Shown here: one piece after another, positions 20,508-29,258 of the stretch
How the letters are laid out: each line of letters begins with the position of its first letter
Numbering within the stretch: the stretch's first letter is position 1
DNA from: Cephaloticoccus primus
GTDB taxonomy: Bacteria > Verrucomicrobiota > Verrucomicrobiia > Opitutales > Opitutaceae
Length of the DNA stretch: 64,000 bases
Direction of reading: 5' to 3'
NCBI RefSeq assembly: GCF_001580015.1
Contig: NZ_LSZQ01000009.1
Span: 1 to 64,000 of the forward strand
The notes under the pieces: model-generated
The model's database searches: none
Told to the model about the DNA's origin: nothing
Seen by the model: the letters and a program-made list of their open reading frames with translations, nothing else
Made by a program: the position numbers and the translations under genes

Positions 20508-21125
20508 CTAAGCGGGGATCTTGGCCGCCTCTGCGAGTGTGGCGGCGTTTTTCTCGGCCTCGGTCGCCTTGGCGAGTGCCTTGATTGCGGGATCGACTTT
20601 GGTGCGGCTGCGGCGATCCAGCCGGTCGATAAAGAGCGTGCCCTTCAGGTGGTCGGCTTCGTGCTGGATGCAGCGGGAGAGCAGCCCGTCGGTTTTCAGT
20701 ACGTGGGGCACGCCGTGTTCATCCTGGTAGTGGACGGTGATTTTGTCGGGCCGCTCGACGTCGGCGCGGATGGGTTTTTCGCCGACCTTGGGGAAGGACA
20801 GGCAGCCTTCCTCGTAGATCGTGATCTCGTTTTTCGGGGCGAAGGTGATCTGCGGGTTGGCGAGCACCATCGGCATAAACAGGTCGAGCGGCGGGCGCCC
20901 GCCATCGAGTTCCCAGTCGAAGTCGATCTTCGATTTGCGCACATCGACGACGCAGAGCTGGATCGCGCGGCCTACTTGCTGGGCGGCCAGCCCGATGCCG
21001 CCCGACTCCTGCATAGTCTGGATCATGGCGGCGGCCAGCCCGCGCAGCGCAGTGTCAAACTCGGTCACGGGCGCGCCTTTTTCGCGCAGCACGGGGGAGT
21101 TGTAGTAAGCAAGCTCGAGGGTCAT
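20508..21125 (-). CDS. def: Peptide deformylase
   Basis: Iron/zinc hydrolase that removes the formyl group from the N-terminal Met of new proteins. All three motifs are present: GIGLAAQQVG, EEGCLSFP with the metal-binding Cys, and IQHEADHLKG with the HExxH metal ligands and catalytic Glu. The protein has 205 residues. An insertion between motifs 1 and 2 (KSKIDFDWELDGGRPPLDLF) and a helical Ala/Lys-rich end after RSRTKVDPAIKAL make it longer than the E. coli enzyme. The usual partner fmt is not adjacent. Confidence 0.94.
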   Translation of the reverse strand: MTLELAYYNSPVLREKGAPVTEFDTALRGLAAAMIQTMQESGGIGLAAQQVGRAIQLCVVDVRKSKIDFDWELDGGRPPLDLFMPMVLANPQITFAPKNEITIYEEGCLSFPKVGEKPIRADVERPDKITVHYQDEHGVPHVLKTDGLLSRCIQHEADHLKGTLFIDRLDRRSRTKVDPAIKALAKATEAEKNAATLAEAAKIPA

Positions 21126-21209
21126 AGGGAGTTTCTTTAATTAAATGAGGCAGCGTTGCGTTCATGCTTGGCGCGGAGCAATGCAATTGCAAAACCCGTG
21201 TCATCTAGG

Positions 21210-22943
21210 ATGAGTAAATTTACTCAGATTGCTGCTGTGGCTGCTTCCGTTCGCTTGCTTGCGGGTCTGGGGATCGGTGTTTTGGCGTGGCTGCTGCCGG
21301 TGAGTTTCAAGTCGCTTGGCCTGCCGCAGCTTGAGGCAGCGGGGCGGGGGACGCCAGGCCTCGCGGCGCTGGGTGAGCGTTTCGTGCATACGGAAAAACT
21401 GGGCCCTGCCCAGATCATCCTTACGACGGCGCGCGAGATCGGCTCGCCCGAGGCTGGGGCGATTGCGGAGTCGTTGGGCGGGCTTGCCGAGGCGCAGCCT
21501 GCGCTCGTGCGCTGGGGCGGCTGGGCGCCTGCGCTGGAGCCGCTCTTCGGGCTGGGGCTGGATGCTGAGCGCGGGGGTGGGGCACCGCTCGACGAGGCGG
21601 GCCACCTGCGCAGTACGCCCGTGTTTGAGCTGCTGGCGCCGGAGTCGGCGCGCGGGGCTCTACGCGCGTCGTTGAGCGGCACGCGCTCGCTGGGCGTGGC
21701 GGCGATTTTGGCGACGCGCGAGGTGGCGCAGGCGGGGCGTTTCGTGCCCGCGCTGCAACCCGGCGGGCAGCCGCTCGATGCGGTGATTTTGCTCACGGCC
21801 TTGCTGTACCAGGGCGAGCAGTTTTCGCCGGAGCTGCGCCGCGAGCTGCGCGACCTGGCGAGCGCGGCCAATCAGCAGGATGCGCTCGGGCATCTGGAGG
21901 AGGTTTACATCGACCTGCTCTCGCTCGCGCAGCGGCTCAACTGGGTGCAACTGGCGGAGCTGGTGAGCCGCAGCAGCACGAGCACGACGCTGGGCGAGTA
22001 CGCGCACCTGGCGCGAATCGCGCCGGACGAGCTGCCGATCATCTACACGGCGGCGCTATTTACCGACTCGGCGGACCGCGTGGCCCGCTACCTGATCCGC
22101 TACGGAAAAGCGGGCGCGGCGGATCTGCGCCTCGCGCTCGCGCTGGGCGGCGGCGCGGTGCAGCAACTGGTCACCCACCAGGTCCCGATCAAGCACAGCA
22201 GCCCTGCGCCCGTGTTTAGCGCAGCGGCGGTTTTCAGCCTGCGCTACCCCGGGCTCACTCTGGCGCTCAAGTACCTGGGCTACCTGGCCGCGGCCTTCCT
22301 GCTGTTTCGCGGGGTGGAGCGTGCGTTGCTTTCCTCGGTTTTGGGGCCGGGCGCAGATGTTTGGGGCCGCTCCGCCGTGCAAAGTGGTGTGCTCGCGATC
22401 TTTGCGGCAGGGCTCCTCATCCTCGCGACCGAGCCCTACCTGCTGGCCGCCAGCGAGCCGTTTTCCGAGTACCGTTTTCGCCTCTCGATCCCGCTCTTGG
22501 CCAATGTCGCGGCACTGGCCGAGTCACCTGAAACCCTCCCCTCCCCGTCTATGAATAGCTCGACCCTCATCTCGATTGCGATCTTCGCCCTGCTGCAAGT
22601 GGGGATCTACTTCATCTGCCTGCGAAAGATCGGAGAGATCCGCGCGCAGCCCCTCGCCCCGCTGCTCAAGCTCCGCCTCGTCGAAAATGAGGACAACCTC
22701 TTCGACAGCGGCCTGTACATCGGGATGATGGGCACGGCGACGGCCCTCGTCCTGCAAGTGCTCGGCGTGATCGACCACAACCTGCTCGCCGCCTACGCTT
22801 CCAATCTCTTCGGCCTCGTCTGCGTGGCCTTGGTAAAAATCCGCCATGTGCGCGGATTTAAAACCCGCCTCATCCTCGAAGCCGAGGCTGCCGCGAGTGC
22901 CGCCGATAAAGGCGCCGCCACCGAGCCCGCGCCCGCTGCTTGA
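21210..22943 (+). CDS. Multi-spanning membrane protein, possible MotA/ExbB-like subunit
   Basis: Not recognised by family. From the ATG at 21210 it has 577 residues. An N-terminal helix (IAAVAASVRLLAGLGIGVLAWLL) is followed by a soluble helical region (about 45-355) and then five membrane segments. The last two, in LYIGMMGTATALVLQVLG and YASNLFGLVCVALVKIRHVR, resemble the last helices of ExbB/TolQ/MotA proton-channel subunits, including a Thr in a small-residue GxxGT context. The resemblance was judged by eye and is weak. The next gene, 122 nt downstream, encodes a single-helix coiled-coil protein with an Asp inside its helix, which fits a two-subunit stator. The frame upstream of 21210 is ignored. 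Confidence 0.6.
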   Translation: MSKFTQIAAVAASVRLLAGLGIGVLAWLLPVSFKSLGLPQLEAAGRGTPGLAALGERFVHTEKLGPAQIILTTAREIGSPEAGAIAESLGGLAEAQPALVRWGGWAPALEPLFGLGLDAERGGGAPLDEAGHLRSTPVFELLAPESARGALRASLSGTRSLGVAAILATREVAQAGRFVPALQPGGQPLDAVILLTALLYQGEQFSPELRRELRDLASAANQQDALGHLEEVYIDLLSLAQRLNWVQLAELVSRSSTSTTLGEYAHLARIAPDELPIIYTAALFTDSADRVARYLIRYGKAGAADLRLALALGGGAVQQLVTHQVPIKHSSPAPVFSAAAVFSLRYPGLTLALKYLGYLAAAFLLFRGVERALLSSVLGPGADVWGRSAVQSGVLAIFAAGLLILATEPYLLAASEPFSEYRFRLSIPLLANVAALAESPETLPSPSMNSSTLISIAIFALLQVGIYFICLRKIGEIRAQPLAPLLKLRLVENEDNLFDSGLYIGMMGTATALVLQVLGVIDHNLLAAYASNLFGLVCVALVKIRHVRGFKTRLILEAEAAASAADKGAATEPAPAA

Positions 22944-23065
22944 GTCAGCCCGGTCCTTCGCGGCCCCCCTGCTCTCCCTCCCTCGCTTTGGCCCAACTAA
23001 ACCCTGCTGTGCGCGCGGCTCCGCGCTTCCCCTCACGCGCGCAGCAATAAAGCCCGTCGAAACCT

Positions 23066-24550
23066 GTGAACAAGACGCTGTTACTGATCATCATCGACTT
23101 TCTCTTCCTGAACCTCATCGCGCTCACGCAGTGGGAGAAGCTGGAAGTCTCGCGGCCCCCCGTCCGGCTCGGGCCGCAAATCCCGGCTGAGCCGGGGGAC
23201 GGGCCCGACCCGATTGAGAGCGACCTGGTCGCTGCGATGCAGCTCTCGCTGGCCGATGAGGCCGCCCGCCGCGCTGCGCTCGCCGCCGAGCTCGATGCAA
23301 CCGCGCAAGACCTCGCTGCCCGCGAGGCGCAGCTTGCCCGGACGCAGGAGTCGCTCCAGCAGCGCGAGGCCAACCTCCAACACCTCTCCGAAGCGCAACG
23401 CGCCGCCGAGCTCGCCCGCCAGCAACGCGAGGCCGAGGCCGCGCTGCTGGCCGAGGAAATCCAGCGCGCGCTCGCCCAAGCCCAGCGCGACGCCGCGCTC
23501 TCGCGCGAGCAGATGCAGCGCCTGCGACTGGAGCTTGAGGCCAAGGAGGCCGAAGCCGCCCGCCAGGCCGCCGAGATGGCCAAACTCGAAGAGCAACGCC
23601 TCGCCGCCGAGACCCGGGTCGCCGCAGCCCAAGAGCAAATCCAGGGGCTGAGCGTGGCCGTGCAAGTCGCCGAGCAGGAGAAGCAGTTTCTCCAAACGAT
23701 GGCCGAGACCTTTCGCAGCCAGGCCGACGCCGAGCGCGAAGACCGCGTCCGCGTGCAGGAGCACAGCGTGCGGCTGGCTCAGGGCATCGACGAGCTCGCC
23801 GAGGAGGCCGATGGCCTCAAGCGCGAGATCCGCGAGCACCGCCCGATCAACGCGAACCTCATATACGACGAGTTTCTCGCCAACCGGATCTCGGTGCGAC
23901 TGCGGGCGACGCGGCAGGGCGTGTTTGGGAAAAACACGCGCGACAAGTCTGCGCTGACCATCCTCGTCAACGACGGGCAGCAAACCTTCGTCCTGCTGCA
24001 CGTCGAGGACACGCCCTTCTCCGTGGTCGAGCAGGGCAGCGACTGGGAGCAGCTCAAGCTCTCGCTTACGCGCCCGCAGGAGCGCACACGCGTGGAGCCC
24101 GCGCAGCTCGCTTTTCTGGACGTGGATCCGCGCCTCGTCGCGCTGCCGATCAGCGAAGAAGAGGCCGCCAGCCTGGGGGTAAAAATCTACACGCTGGCTA
24201 CGGACGATCCCTTCAAGTTTCCCGAGGCCGTCCTCATCTCCGGCGGCGGTAAAGGCTACGGCGAAGTCCCCTTCAAGCTGAACCCGGCTTATGCGAGATA
24301 TGTGAAGCTGGACAACCGGCTGATCAAACGACTGCTGGGCAATTTCTCCCCCTCGCGCGGCGACCTCGTGTTTAGCAAAAGCGGCCAGCTCCTCGGCATC
24401 ATGGTCAACAAAGACTACTGCGCGCTGGTGACCCAGCTCAGCACCCGGCTGCGCATCAGGGCGGGCGACGACATCCGCGCCCAAAAAACCAGCACGATCC
24501 TGAATGCCGCTGGCGCCCGCTACCGCGCCCTCCCCGTAAACTTGTACTGA
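23066..24550 (+). CDS. Membrane-anchored coiled-coil protein with trypsin-like C-terminal domain
   Basis: Not recognised by family. GTG start at 23066, 494 residues. One N-terminal membrane helix (MNKTLLLIIIDFLFLNLIAL) carries Asp11 in its core, as in ExbD/TolR/MotB stator subunits. A coiled coil of about 210 residues, rich in Ala, Glu, Gln and Arg, fills residues 55-270. The C-terminal domain (about 275-494) contains SRGDLVFSKSGQLLGIMVN, which looks like the end of a trypsin-fold domain (GDSGGPLF..GxxxGI) with the catalytic serine lost. It may be an inactive protease fold used for binding. It is probably co-transcribed with the preceding membrane protein; MPE-6 begins 31 nt after its stop. 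Confidence 0.6.
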   Translation: MNKTLLLIIIDFLFLNLIALTQWEKLEVSRPPVRLGPQIPAEPGDGPDPIESDLVAAMQLSLADEAARRAALAAELDATAQDLAAREAQLARTQESLQQREANLQHLSEAQRAAELARQQREAEAALLAEEIQRALAQAQRDAALSREQMQRLRLELEAKEAEAARQAAEMAKLEEQRLAAETRVAAAQEQIQGLSVAVQVAEQEKQFLQTMAETFRSQADAEREDRVRVQEHSVRLAQGIDELAEEADGLKREIREHRPINANLIYDEFLANRISVRLRATRQGVFGKNTRDKSALTILVNDGQQTFVLLHVEDTPFSVVEQGSDWEQLKLSLTRPQERTRVEPAQLAFLDVDPRLVALPISEEEAASLGVKIYTLATDDPFKFPEAVLISGGGKGYGEVPFKLNPAYARYVKLDNRLIKRLLGNFSPSRGDLVFSKSGQLLGIMVNKDYCALVTQLSTRLRIRAGDDIRAQKTSTILNAAGARYRALPVNLY

Positions 24551-24581
24551 GCCCCGCGCATGATAAACCGGTCAACGATCG

Positions 24582-24927
24582 CCACTGCGCGTGGGGCGGT
24601 GGTCAGTGACCACTTCCATTTACTGTACGGTTTGCGTGTTGTGCGGAACGCACAACACGCAAACCGTACAGTAAGGAACTCCCGACCTCCGGTCGGGCGG
24701 AGAAGGCCGATGGGGAACCCGTTTGGGCGAATTTCGTTGGTTAACGCGTAAACGCTGTACCGGACGCGGCACAACGAGGCCGTCTTTATAAAGAGGTCTG
24801 AAGCCCCTGTCGCAACGCGACAGGGGGAGTTCATGTAAATTTGCGATTTTGTTTGGGCGCGTAGCGCACGTGGCAAAATCGCAAATTGAATGGCCGTGGC
24901 GACCCGCTACCGCCCCACGCGCAGTGG
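24582..24927. repeat. MPE-6, well preserved palindromic element
   Basis: Perfect 19-bp terminal inverted repeats (24582-24600 and 24909-24927). Inside: GTGGTCA-g-TGACCAC; hairpin A with 26-bp perfect arms (24620-24645, 24649-24674, loop GAA); CCCGACC-tcc-GGTCGGG; a GTTAACGCGTAAAC segment; CTGTCGC-aac-GCGACAG; and hairpin B with 14-bp arms (24838-24851, 24874-24887). Hairpin A reads TGTACGG where most copies read TGTGCGG, and the opposite arm carries the matching change (CCGTACA). The element lies between convergent genes, 15 nt from the marC stop. Confidence 0.93.
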
Positions 24928-24942
24928 GAAGAGAGGGGCGCG

Positions 24943-25524
24943 TTACTGGAATGACTCGATTGCGCCGACGCGGATCATGTGGATGGCGATGGCGGCCAGC
25001 AGCATGGAGACGATTTTGGAGATGGCGCGCAGCCCCGTCTGGCCGATCTGGCGGCCGAGCCAGTTACTGTACGCAAAGGCCAGTGCCATGATCCCGAGGT
25101 TGGCGACCAGGCCGCCGAGCGTCATCCACAGGCCAACCGTTTCGGAGAGGAGCAGGAGCGCGGCGATGGTCGCCGGGCCGGCGATGAGTGGCATGCCCAG
25201 CGGCACGACGCCGAAGCCCTCGGCCAGCGGTTCGGGCTTCTCGGCGGCGGAGCGGATCAGGTCTCGCGCGGCGAGGATGAAGAGGATCAGCCCACCGGCG
25301 ACCTGAAAGTCCCTGACGGAAATCCCCAGCGCGGTGAAAATGCTTTTGCCCAGGAACAGAAAAACGAGTGCAACGCCGCCGCCCGTGAGGATCGCGTGGC
25401 GGGCGATCCGCTGCCGTTGGCCGATCTCGGTGTCGCGCGATAGGGCGATGAAAATCGCGACCAGCCCGATCGGGTCTGTTGCCACAAAGAGCGGGATAAA
25501 CGCTTGAGCAAAGTGTTTGATCAT
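24943..25524 (-). CDS. MarC family integral membrane protein
   Basis: Inner-membrane protein of the MarC/UPF0056 family, whose molecular function is still unsettled. From the ATG at 25524 it has 193 residues and six hydrophobic segments. Family marks are PLFVATDPIGLVAIFIALS near the N-terminus, RDFQVAGGLILFILAARDL in the middle, GVVPLGMPLIAGPATIAALLL (the conserved P-L-x-P-x-x-x-G-P stretch), and RLISKIVSMLLAAIAIHMI-like helix 6. It is divergent from the GH88 gene. Its stop is close to MPE-6. Confidence 0.88.
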   Translation of the reverse strand: MIKHFAQAFIPLFVATDPIGLVAIFIALSRDTEIGQRQRIARHAILTGGGVALVFLFLGKSIFTALGISVRDFQVAGGLILFILAARDLIRSAAEKPEPLAEGFGVVPLGMPLIAGPATIAALLLLSETVGLWMTLGGLVANLGIMALAFAYSNWLGRQIGQTGLRAISKIVSMLLAAIAIHMIRVGAIESFQ

Positions 25525-25886
25525 AGAGGGCTCAGCATCGGGCTCCGCCGATTGCGCGCGCAAGGGGCCTCGGCGTCTTAAGGACGCGTCTCATTTTGGC
25601 GGCTGCACAGCGCGCCGGCTCTGCGCGCGCGTGGAGGGATTTCTATACCAGCCGCCCCCGCTTAACATTTCCCCGCCGGCTCTGCGTGCGCGGGAGCGGG
25701 TATCGCGTTGTGCGCAGCGCTTTTTTGTGCGGCTGGAGTTGATAAAGGCCGAGTCGCCCGTTGACGCAGGCGCGCGCGGCGGCTTGTGGTAGCGGCCGGA
25801 GTGTCCGCGCGCTTGTGGCGTGGCCCCGCCTCGCTGTGCGTGCGCGCTCACTGCGCTTTGCCAGTAGCCTCCCCCATTTCCTTGCC
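25525..25886. other. Divergent intergenic region marC / GH88
   Basis: 362 bp between diverging genes. It contains two similar short stretches, CGCCGGCTCTGCGCGCGCG near 25612 and CGCCGGCTCTGCGTGCGCG near 25674, about 62 bp apart. They could be paired regulator sites or small repeat remnants. No MPE module is recognised. Confidence 0.4.
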
Positions 25887-27350
25887 GTGAAAATCGATAC
25901 CACGCTCACCCCGCAAAAACTCCAGAAGAAGGTCGCTCGCGTCTTCGATTTGGCCGCCCAGAAAATCCGCTCCATCGACAAGTCCTGGGACAGCGCCAAG
26001 GGCACGCCCGTCTTCACGGTCAAGGGCCGCTACACGGCGCGCGGGTGGACGGAGTGGACGCAGGGCTTCCAGTTTGGCATGGCGCTGCTCCAGTTCGACG
26101 CGACGGGCGAGGAGGCGTTCCTCACGCTGGGCCGCGAGAAGACGCTGCGCTTCATGGCCTCGCACGTCTCGCACATCGGCGTGCACGACCACGGGTTTAA
26201 CAACGTCTCCACCTACGGAAACCTGCGCCGCCTCATGCTCGAAGGCGCCATGCCGTTTAATCAGGACGAGCTCAACTATGCGGAGCTCGCGCTAAAAGTT
26301 TCTGGCGCGGTGCAGGCCGCCCGCCACGCGCCGACTGATCAGCGCGAGCCCTGGTCGCCACTCGTCGGCCAGCTGCCCGGGGGCACGAAGTCGGCGGCAA
26401 AGTCCGCTCACCGGCGGCCCGCGCCGGGCCTCGTCCCCAGTGGTTATCTCTACTCGTTCAATGGCCCGCAGTCGCTCTTTGCCGACACGATCCGCTCGCT
26501 GCGCGCACTCGTCCTCGCGCACTCTCTGGGGCACGCGCTGATGGGCGAGGGCGACCGGCGGATAAACCTCCTGCACCGCGCCATCGAGCACGCGGCGACG
26601 ACCGCCCGCTACAACGTCTTTTTCGGCGCGGGCCGCGACAGCTACGACCTGCGCGGGCGGGTCGCCCACGAGTCGATCTTTAATCGCAACGACGGCCAGT
26701 TCCGCTGCTCCAGCACGCAGCAGGGCTACTCGCCCTTTACGACCTGGACGCGTGGCGCGGCGTGGATCATCTGCGGCTACCCCGAGCAACTGGAGTTTCT
26801 TGAAACCATCGACGATGCCGAGCTGCGCGCAGTCGGCGGGCGGCGCGCCGTGAGCGAGCTTTTCCTCGAAACCGCCAGGGCCACGAGCGACTACTACATC
26901 GACGGCTACTCCGCGCTCGACGGCGTGCCCTACTGGGACAGCGGCGCGGCCAGCATCCACGCGCTCGGCGACTACCGCGCGCGCCCGGCCGATCCCTACA
27001 ACCCGCACGAGCCGGTTGACAGCTCGGCCGCCGCCATCGCCGCCCAAGGGCTCATCCGGCTGGGCACTTATCTGGCGGACAAGGGCGAGCCGCGCGCCGC
27101 GCGCCGCTACATGCAGGCCGGCCTCACCGTCGCCAATACGCTTTTTGCCGAGCCCTATCTTTCCACCAATCCGCAGCATCAAGGGCTGCTCCTGCATAGC
27201 GTTTACCACCGGCCCAACGGCTGGGATCACATCCCCAAGGGGCAGAAAGTTCCCTGCGGCGAATCGTCGATGTGGGGCGATTACCACGCGATGGAGCTGG
27301 CACTCCTCATCCAGCGTCTGGCGGAGGGCGAGTATTACACCTTTTTCTAA
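25887..27350 (+). CDS. Glycoside hydrolase family 88 (unsaturated glucuronyl hydrolase type)
   Basis: Enzyme of the GH88 alpha6/alpha6-barrel family, which removes unsaturated uronic acid from oligosaccharides left by polysaccharide lyases. The GTG at 25887 gives 487 residues starting with KIDTTLTPQKLQKKV; the upstream frame is low-complexity. Family marks are WTEWTQGFQFGMALLQFD, HDHGFNNVSTYGNLRRL (with the catalytic-region Asp), GYSPFTTWTRGAAWIICGY, PYWDSGAAS, DSSAAAIAAQGLIRL, and the end motif CGESSMWGDYHAMELAL. No signal peptide is seen, so it is probably cytoplasmic. No lyase or transporter gene is next to it. Confidence 0.85.
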   Translation: MKIDTTLTPQKLQKKVARVFDLAAQKIRSIDKSWDSAKGTPVFTVKGRYTARGWTEWTQGFQFGMALLQFDATGEEAFLTLGREKTLRFMASHVSHIGVHDHGFNNVSTYGNLRRLMLEGAMPFNQDELNYAELALKVSGAVQAARHAPTDQREPWSPLVGQLPGGTKSAAKSAHRRPAPGLVPSGYLYSFNGPQSLFADTIRSLRALVLAHSLGHALMGEGDRRINLLHRAIEHAATTARYNVFFGAGRDSYDLRGRVAHESIFNRNDGQFRCSSTQQGYSPFTTWTRGAAWIICGYPEQLEFLETIDDAELRAVGGRRAVSELFLETARATSDYYIDGYSALDGVPYWDSGAASIHALGDYRARPADPYNPHEPVDSSAAAIAAQGLIRLGTYLADKGEPRAARRYMQAGLTVANTLFAEPYLSTNPQHQGLLLHSVYHRPNGWDHIPKGQKVPCGESSMWGDYHAMELALLIQRLAEGEYYTFF

Positions 27351-27535
27351 AAAAACACGCGGAGCTGCTCGCGGGTTGTAAAGGTCGGCAAGCGCGTCAC
27401 TGCCATCTTGCCCGAGCAAATACTTACGCTTTTCCCCGACCAGTCACTCCAGCCCTGAATACACAACAACGCTACCTCTATGAATACTATGGTCCGCCTG
27501 CACAGGGTAGTTATCCTCGCCCTGTTTCTTGCACC

Positions 27536-28669
27536 ATGACTCGCCTGCCCGTTGATTTGTATTCGCTGACGCGGGCGGAGCTGGGCGAGTCGCTGGCCGA
27601 GTGGGGCGTAAACCCCGTGCACGCGGGGCCCGTGTGGCGTGCGCTCTATTGGCACTGCGTGAGCGATTTTCGGGAAATGGAGGCGACCGCAGCCGTGCCG
27701 CCCCGCGTATGCGCGGTGTTGGCGGAGCGCGCCCGCCTTGGCGTTTTGCCAACTGTGCAGGCGGTCGATTCGAGCGATGGGTTTACGCGGAAATTCCTCC
27801 TCGGGCTGCACGATGCCGAGCGGATCGAGACCGTCCTCATGCGCTACACGGGTCGGGTGACGGCCTGCGTGAGCTCGCAAGTCGGCTGCGCGATGGGCTG
27901 CGTGTTTTGCGCGACGGGCCAGCGCGGCTACACGCGCCACCTCTCGGCGGGTGAGATCGTGGCTCAGGCCGTGCACGTGCAGCGCGAGCTACTCCGCGCT
28001 GCCGCCGCTGCCGATGGTGCCGGCCAAATCGCGGGCGGCTCTGGTGCGGCGCGTGCTGGGGAGCAGCGGTTGCGCAACATCGTGCTGATGGGGATGGGCG
28101 AGCCCCTGCACAATTACGAGGCCGTCATGCGCGCCGTAGACATCCTCAGCGACGGCACGGGGCTGGCGATTGCGGCCGAGCGGATCACGCTCTCGACCGT
28201 CGGTGTGGTGCCCGAGATCTTGCGGCTCGCGCGCGAACGGCGTCGGGTGCACCTGGCGGTTTCGCTGCACGCGGCGAGCCAGGCCGAGCGCGCCGCAATC
28301 GTGCCCACCGCGCGCAAGTGGCCGCTGGAGCAACTCATCGACGCCTGCCGGATTTACAGCGAGAGCACTGGACGGCGGATTTTTTACGAATGGACGCTGA
28401 TCGAAGGCCAAAACGACTCGCCCGAACAGGCGCGAGCCGTGGGGCGCCTGCTCGCAGGGCTGCCTGCGCAGGTGAACCTGATCCCGCTGAATCCGACGCA
28501 AGGCTACTCGGGCGCGCCCACACGCAGCGAGGCCGCCCGCCGCTTCCAGTCCGTGCTGATCGACGAATTTGGCATCCCCTCAACCGTGCGCCAACGCCGC
28601 GGGATCGATATCGCCGCCGGCTGCGGCCAACTGGCCGGCCCAAGTCCCGTTCCGCCGTTGACCGATTAA
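27536..28669 (+). CDS. rlmN: 23S rRNA (adenine-2503-C2)-methyltransferase
   Basis: Radical-SAM enzyme that methylates C2 of A2503 in 23S rRNA, and A37 in some tRNAs, through a methyl-cysteine intermediate. The 4Fe-4S motif CxxxCxxC is at Cys118, Cys122 and Cys125 (GCAMGCVFCATG). Other marks are NIVLMGMGEPLHNYEAV, ERITLSTVGVVPEI, HLAVSLHAASQAER, YEWTLIEGQND, VNLIPLNPTQG and the C-terminal TVRQRRGIDIAAGCGQL carrying the methyl-accepting Cys. An Ala/Gly insertion at about residues 160-178 (DGAGQIAGGSGAARAGEQ) is unusual. The ATG at 27536 is chosen; the upstream open frame overlaps the GH88 gene and is not conserved-looking. Confidence 0.93.
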   Translation: MTRLPVDLYSLTRAELGESLAEWGVNPVHAGPVWRALYWHCVSDFREMEATAAVPPRVCAVLAERARLGVLPTVQAVDSSDGFTRKFLLGLHDAERIETVLMRYTGRVTACVSSQVGCAMGCVFCATGQRGYTRHLSAGEIVAQAVHVQRELLRAAAAADGAGQIAGGSGAARAGEQRLRNIVLMGMGEPLHNYEAVMRAVDILSDGTGLAIAAERITLSTVGVVPEILRLARERRRVHLAVSLHAASQAERAAIVPTARKWPLEQLIDACRIYSESTGRRIFYEWTLIEGQNDSPEQARAVGRLLAGLPAQVNLIPLNPTQGYSGAPTRSEAARRFQSVLIDEFGIPSTVRQRRGIDIAAGCGQLAGPSPVPPLTD

Positions 28670-28723
28670 ACTCACTCCGTGGCTCGGTTCCTATCGCCTT
28701 TCCACTACAGGCGGACGCAGCGT

Positions 28724-28742
28724 GCCCCCTTGGTTTACCTAC
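28724..28742 (+). repeat. 19-bp direct repeat, left copy
   Basis: GCCCCCTTGGTTTACCTAC is identical to 31830-31848 in the same orientation. The two copies bracket about 3.1 kb that contains the 7-mer array and the second TonB receptor gene. Confidence 0.85.
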
Positions 28743-28973
28743 TGGCTGAGGCAGAGGGGCAGGGAATAACAGGCGGGAGAATCAAGCGGTCTGCTCTTCG
28801 GGGAGTTTATAGGGACTGATACGTATTTGGTGTAAAAATACTTGTCATCTGGGTGTCGGATTTTACCGAGTGCCTACGCTTCTCCTAACACCTGTCCCCG
28901 CCCCAATGTCTTCTGTCTGGATAACTCTATTGAGTTGTTTTTCCCTGCCTGACCGCTTGCGTTGCCGTTGCGG

Positions 28974-29029
28974 CTGCGGGCTGCGGGCTGCGGGCTGCGG
29001 GCTGCGGGCTGCGGGCTGCGGGCTGCGGG
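28974..29029. repeat. Tandem array, 8 copies of CTGCGGG
   Basis: Eight perfect copies of a 7-bp unit, followed by CTGATT. It lies 230 bp upstream of the second TonB receptor start. Like the 8-mer array before the first receptor it has exactly eight copies, sits upstream of a receptor gene, and ends in a GCTGAT sequence. Confidence 0.95.
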
Positions 29030-29258
29030 CTGATTTTTGCGCCTTTATTAGCGCGTCAAGTCTATATTTGCCGGACAAGCGGGAAGCGGGCGGATCCCAA
29101 GCGGTTTATTTTCGGGAGCTTAGCCGTATTGGGGCGCCCTTTTTCAGGCCTGCCATGCTCGCTGTTTATAAAGACGAGTAACGGATCTTTTGATGCTTTC
29201 CCTACATCGCCCTGCTTTGGGGCGATAGCTAGTAACATAAAACCCTAACTAAAAGCGT

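Larger units (their letters stand above)
28670..29258. other. Upstream region of the second TonB receptor
   Basis: 589 bp without a convincing gene and visibly poorer in GC than its surroundings. It holds one copy of a 19-bp direct repeat (28724-28742), the 7-mer tandem array (28974-29029), a possible -10-like TATATT at 29063-29068, and a hairpin ATCGCCC-tgctttg-GGGCGAT (29206-29226) about 30 nt before the receptor ATG. No known riboswitch pattern is recognised. Confidence 0.55.
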
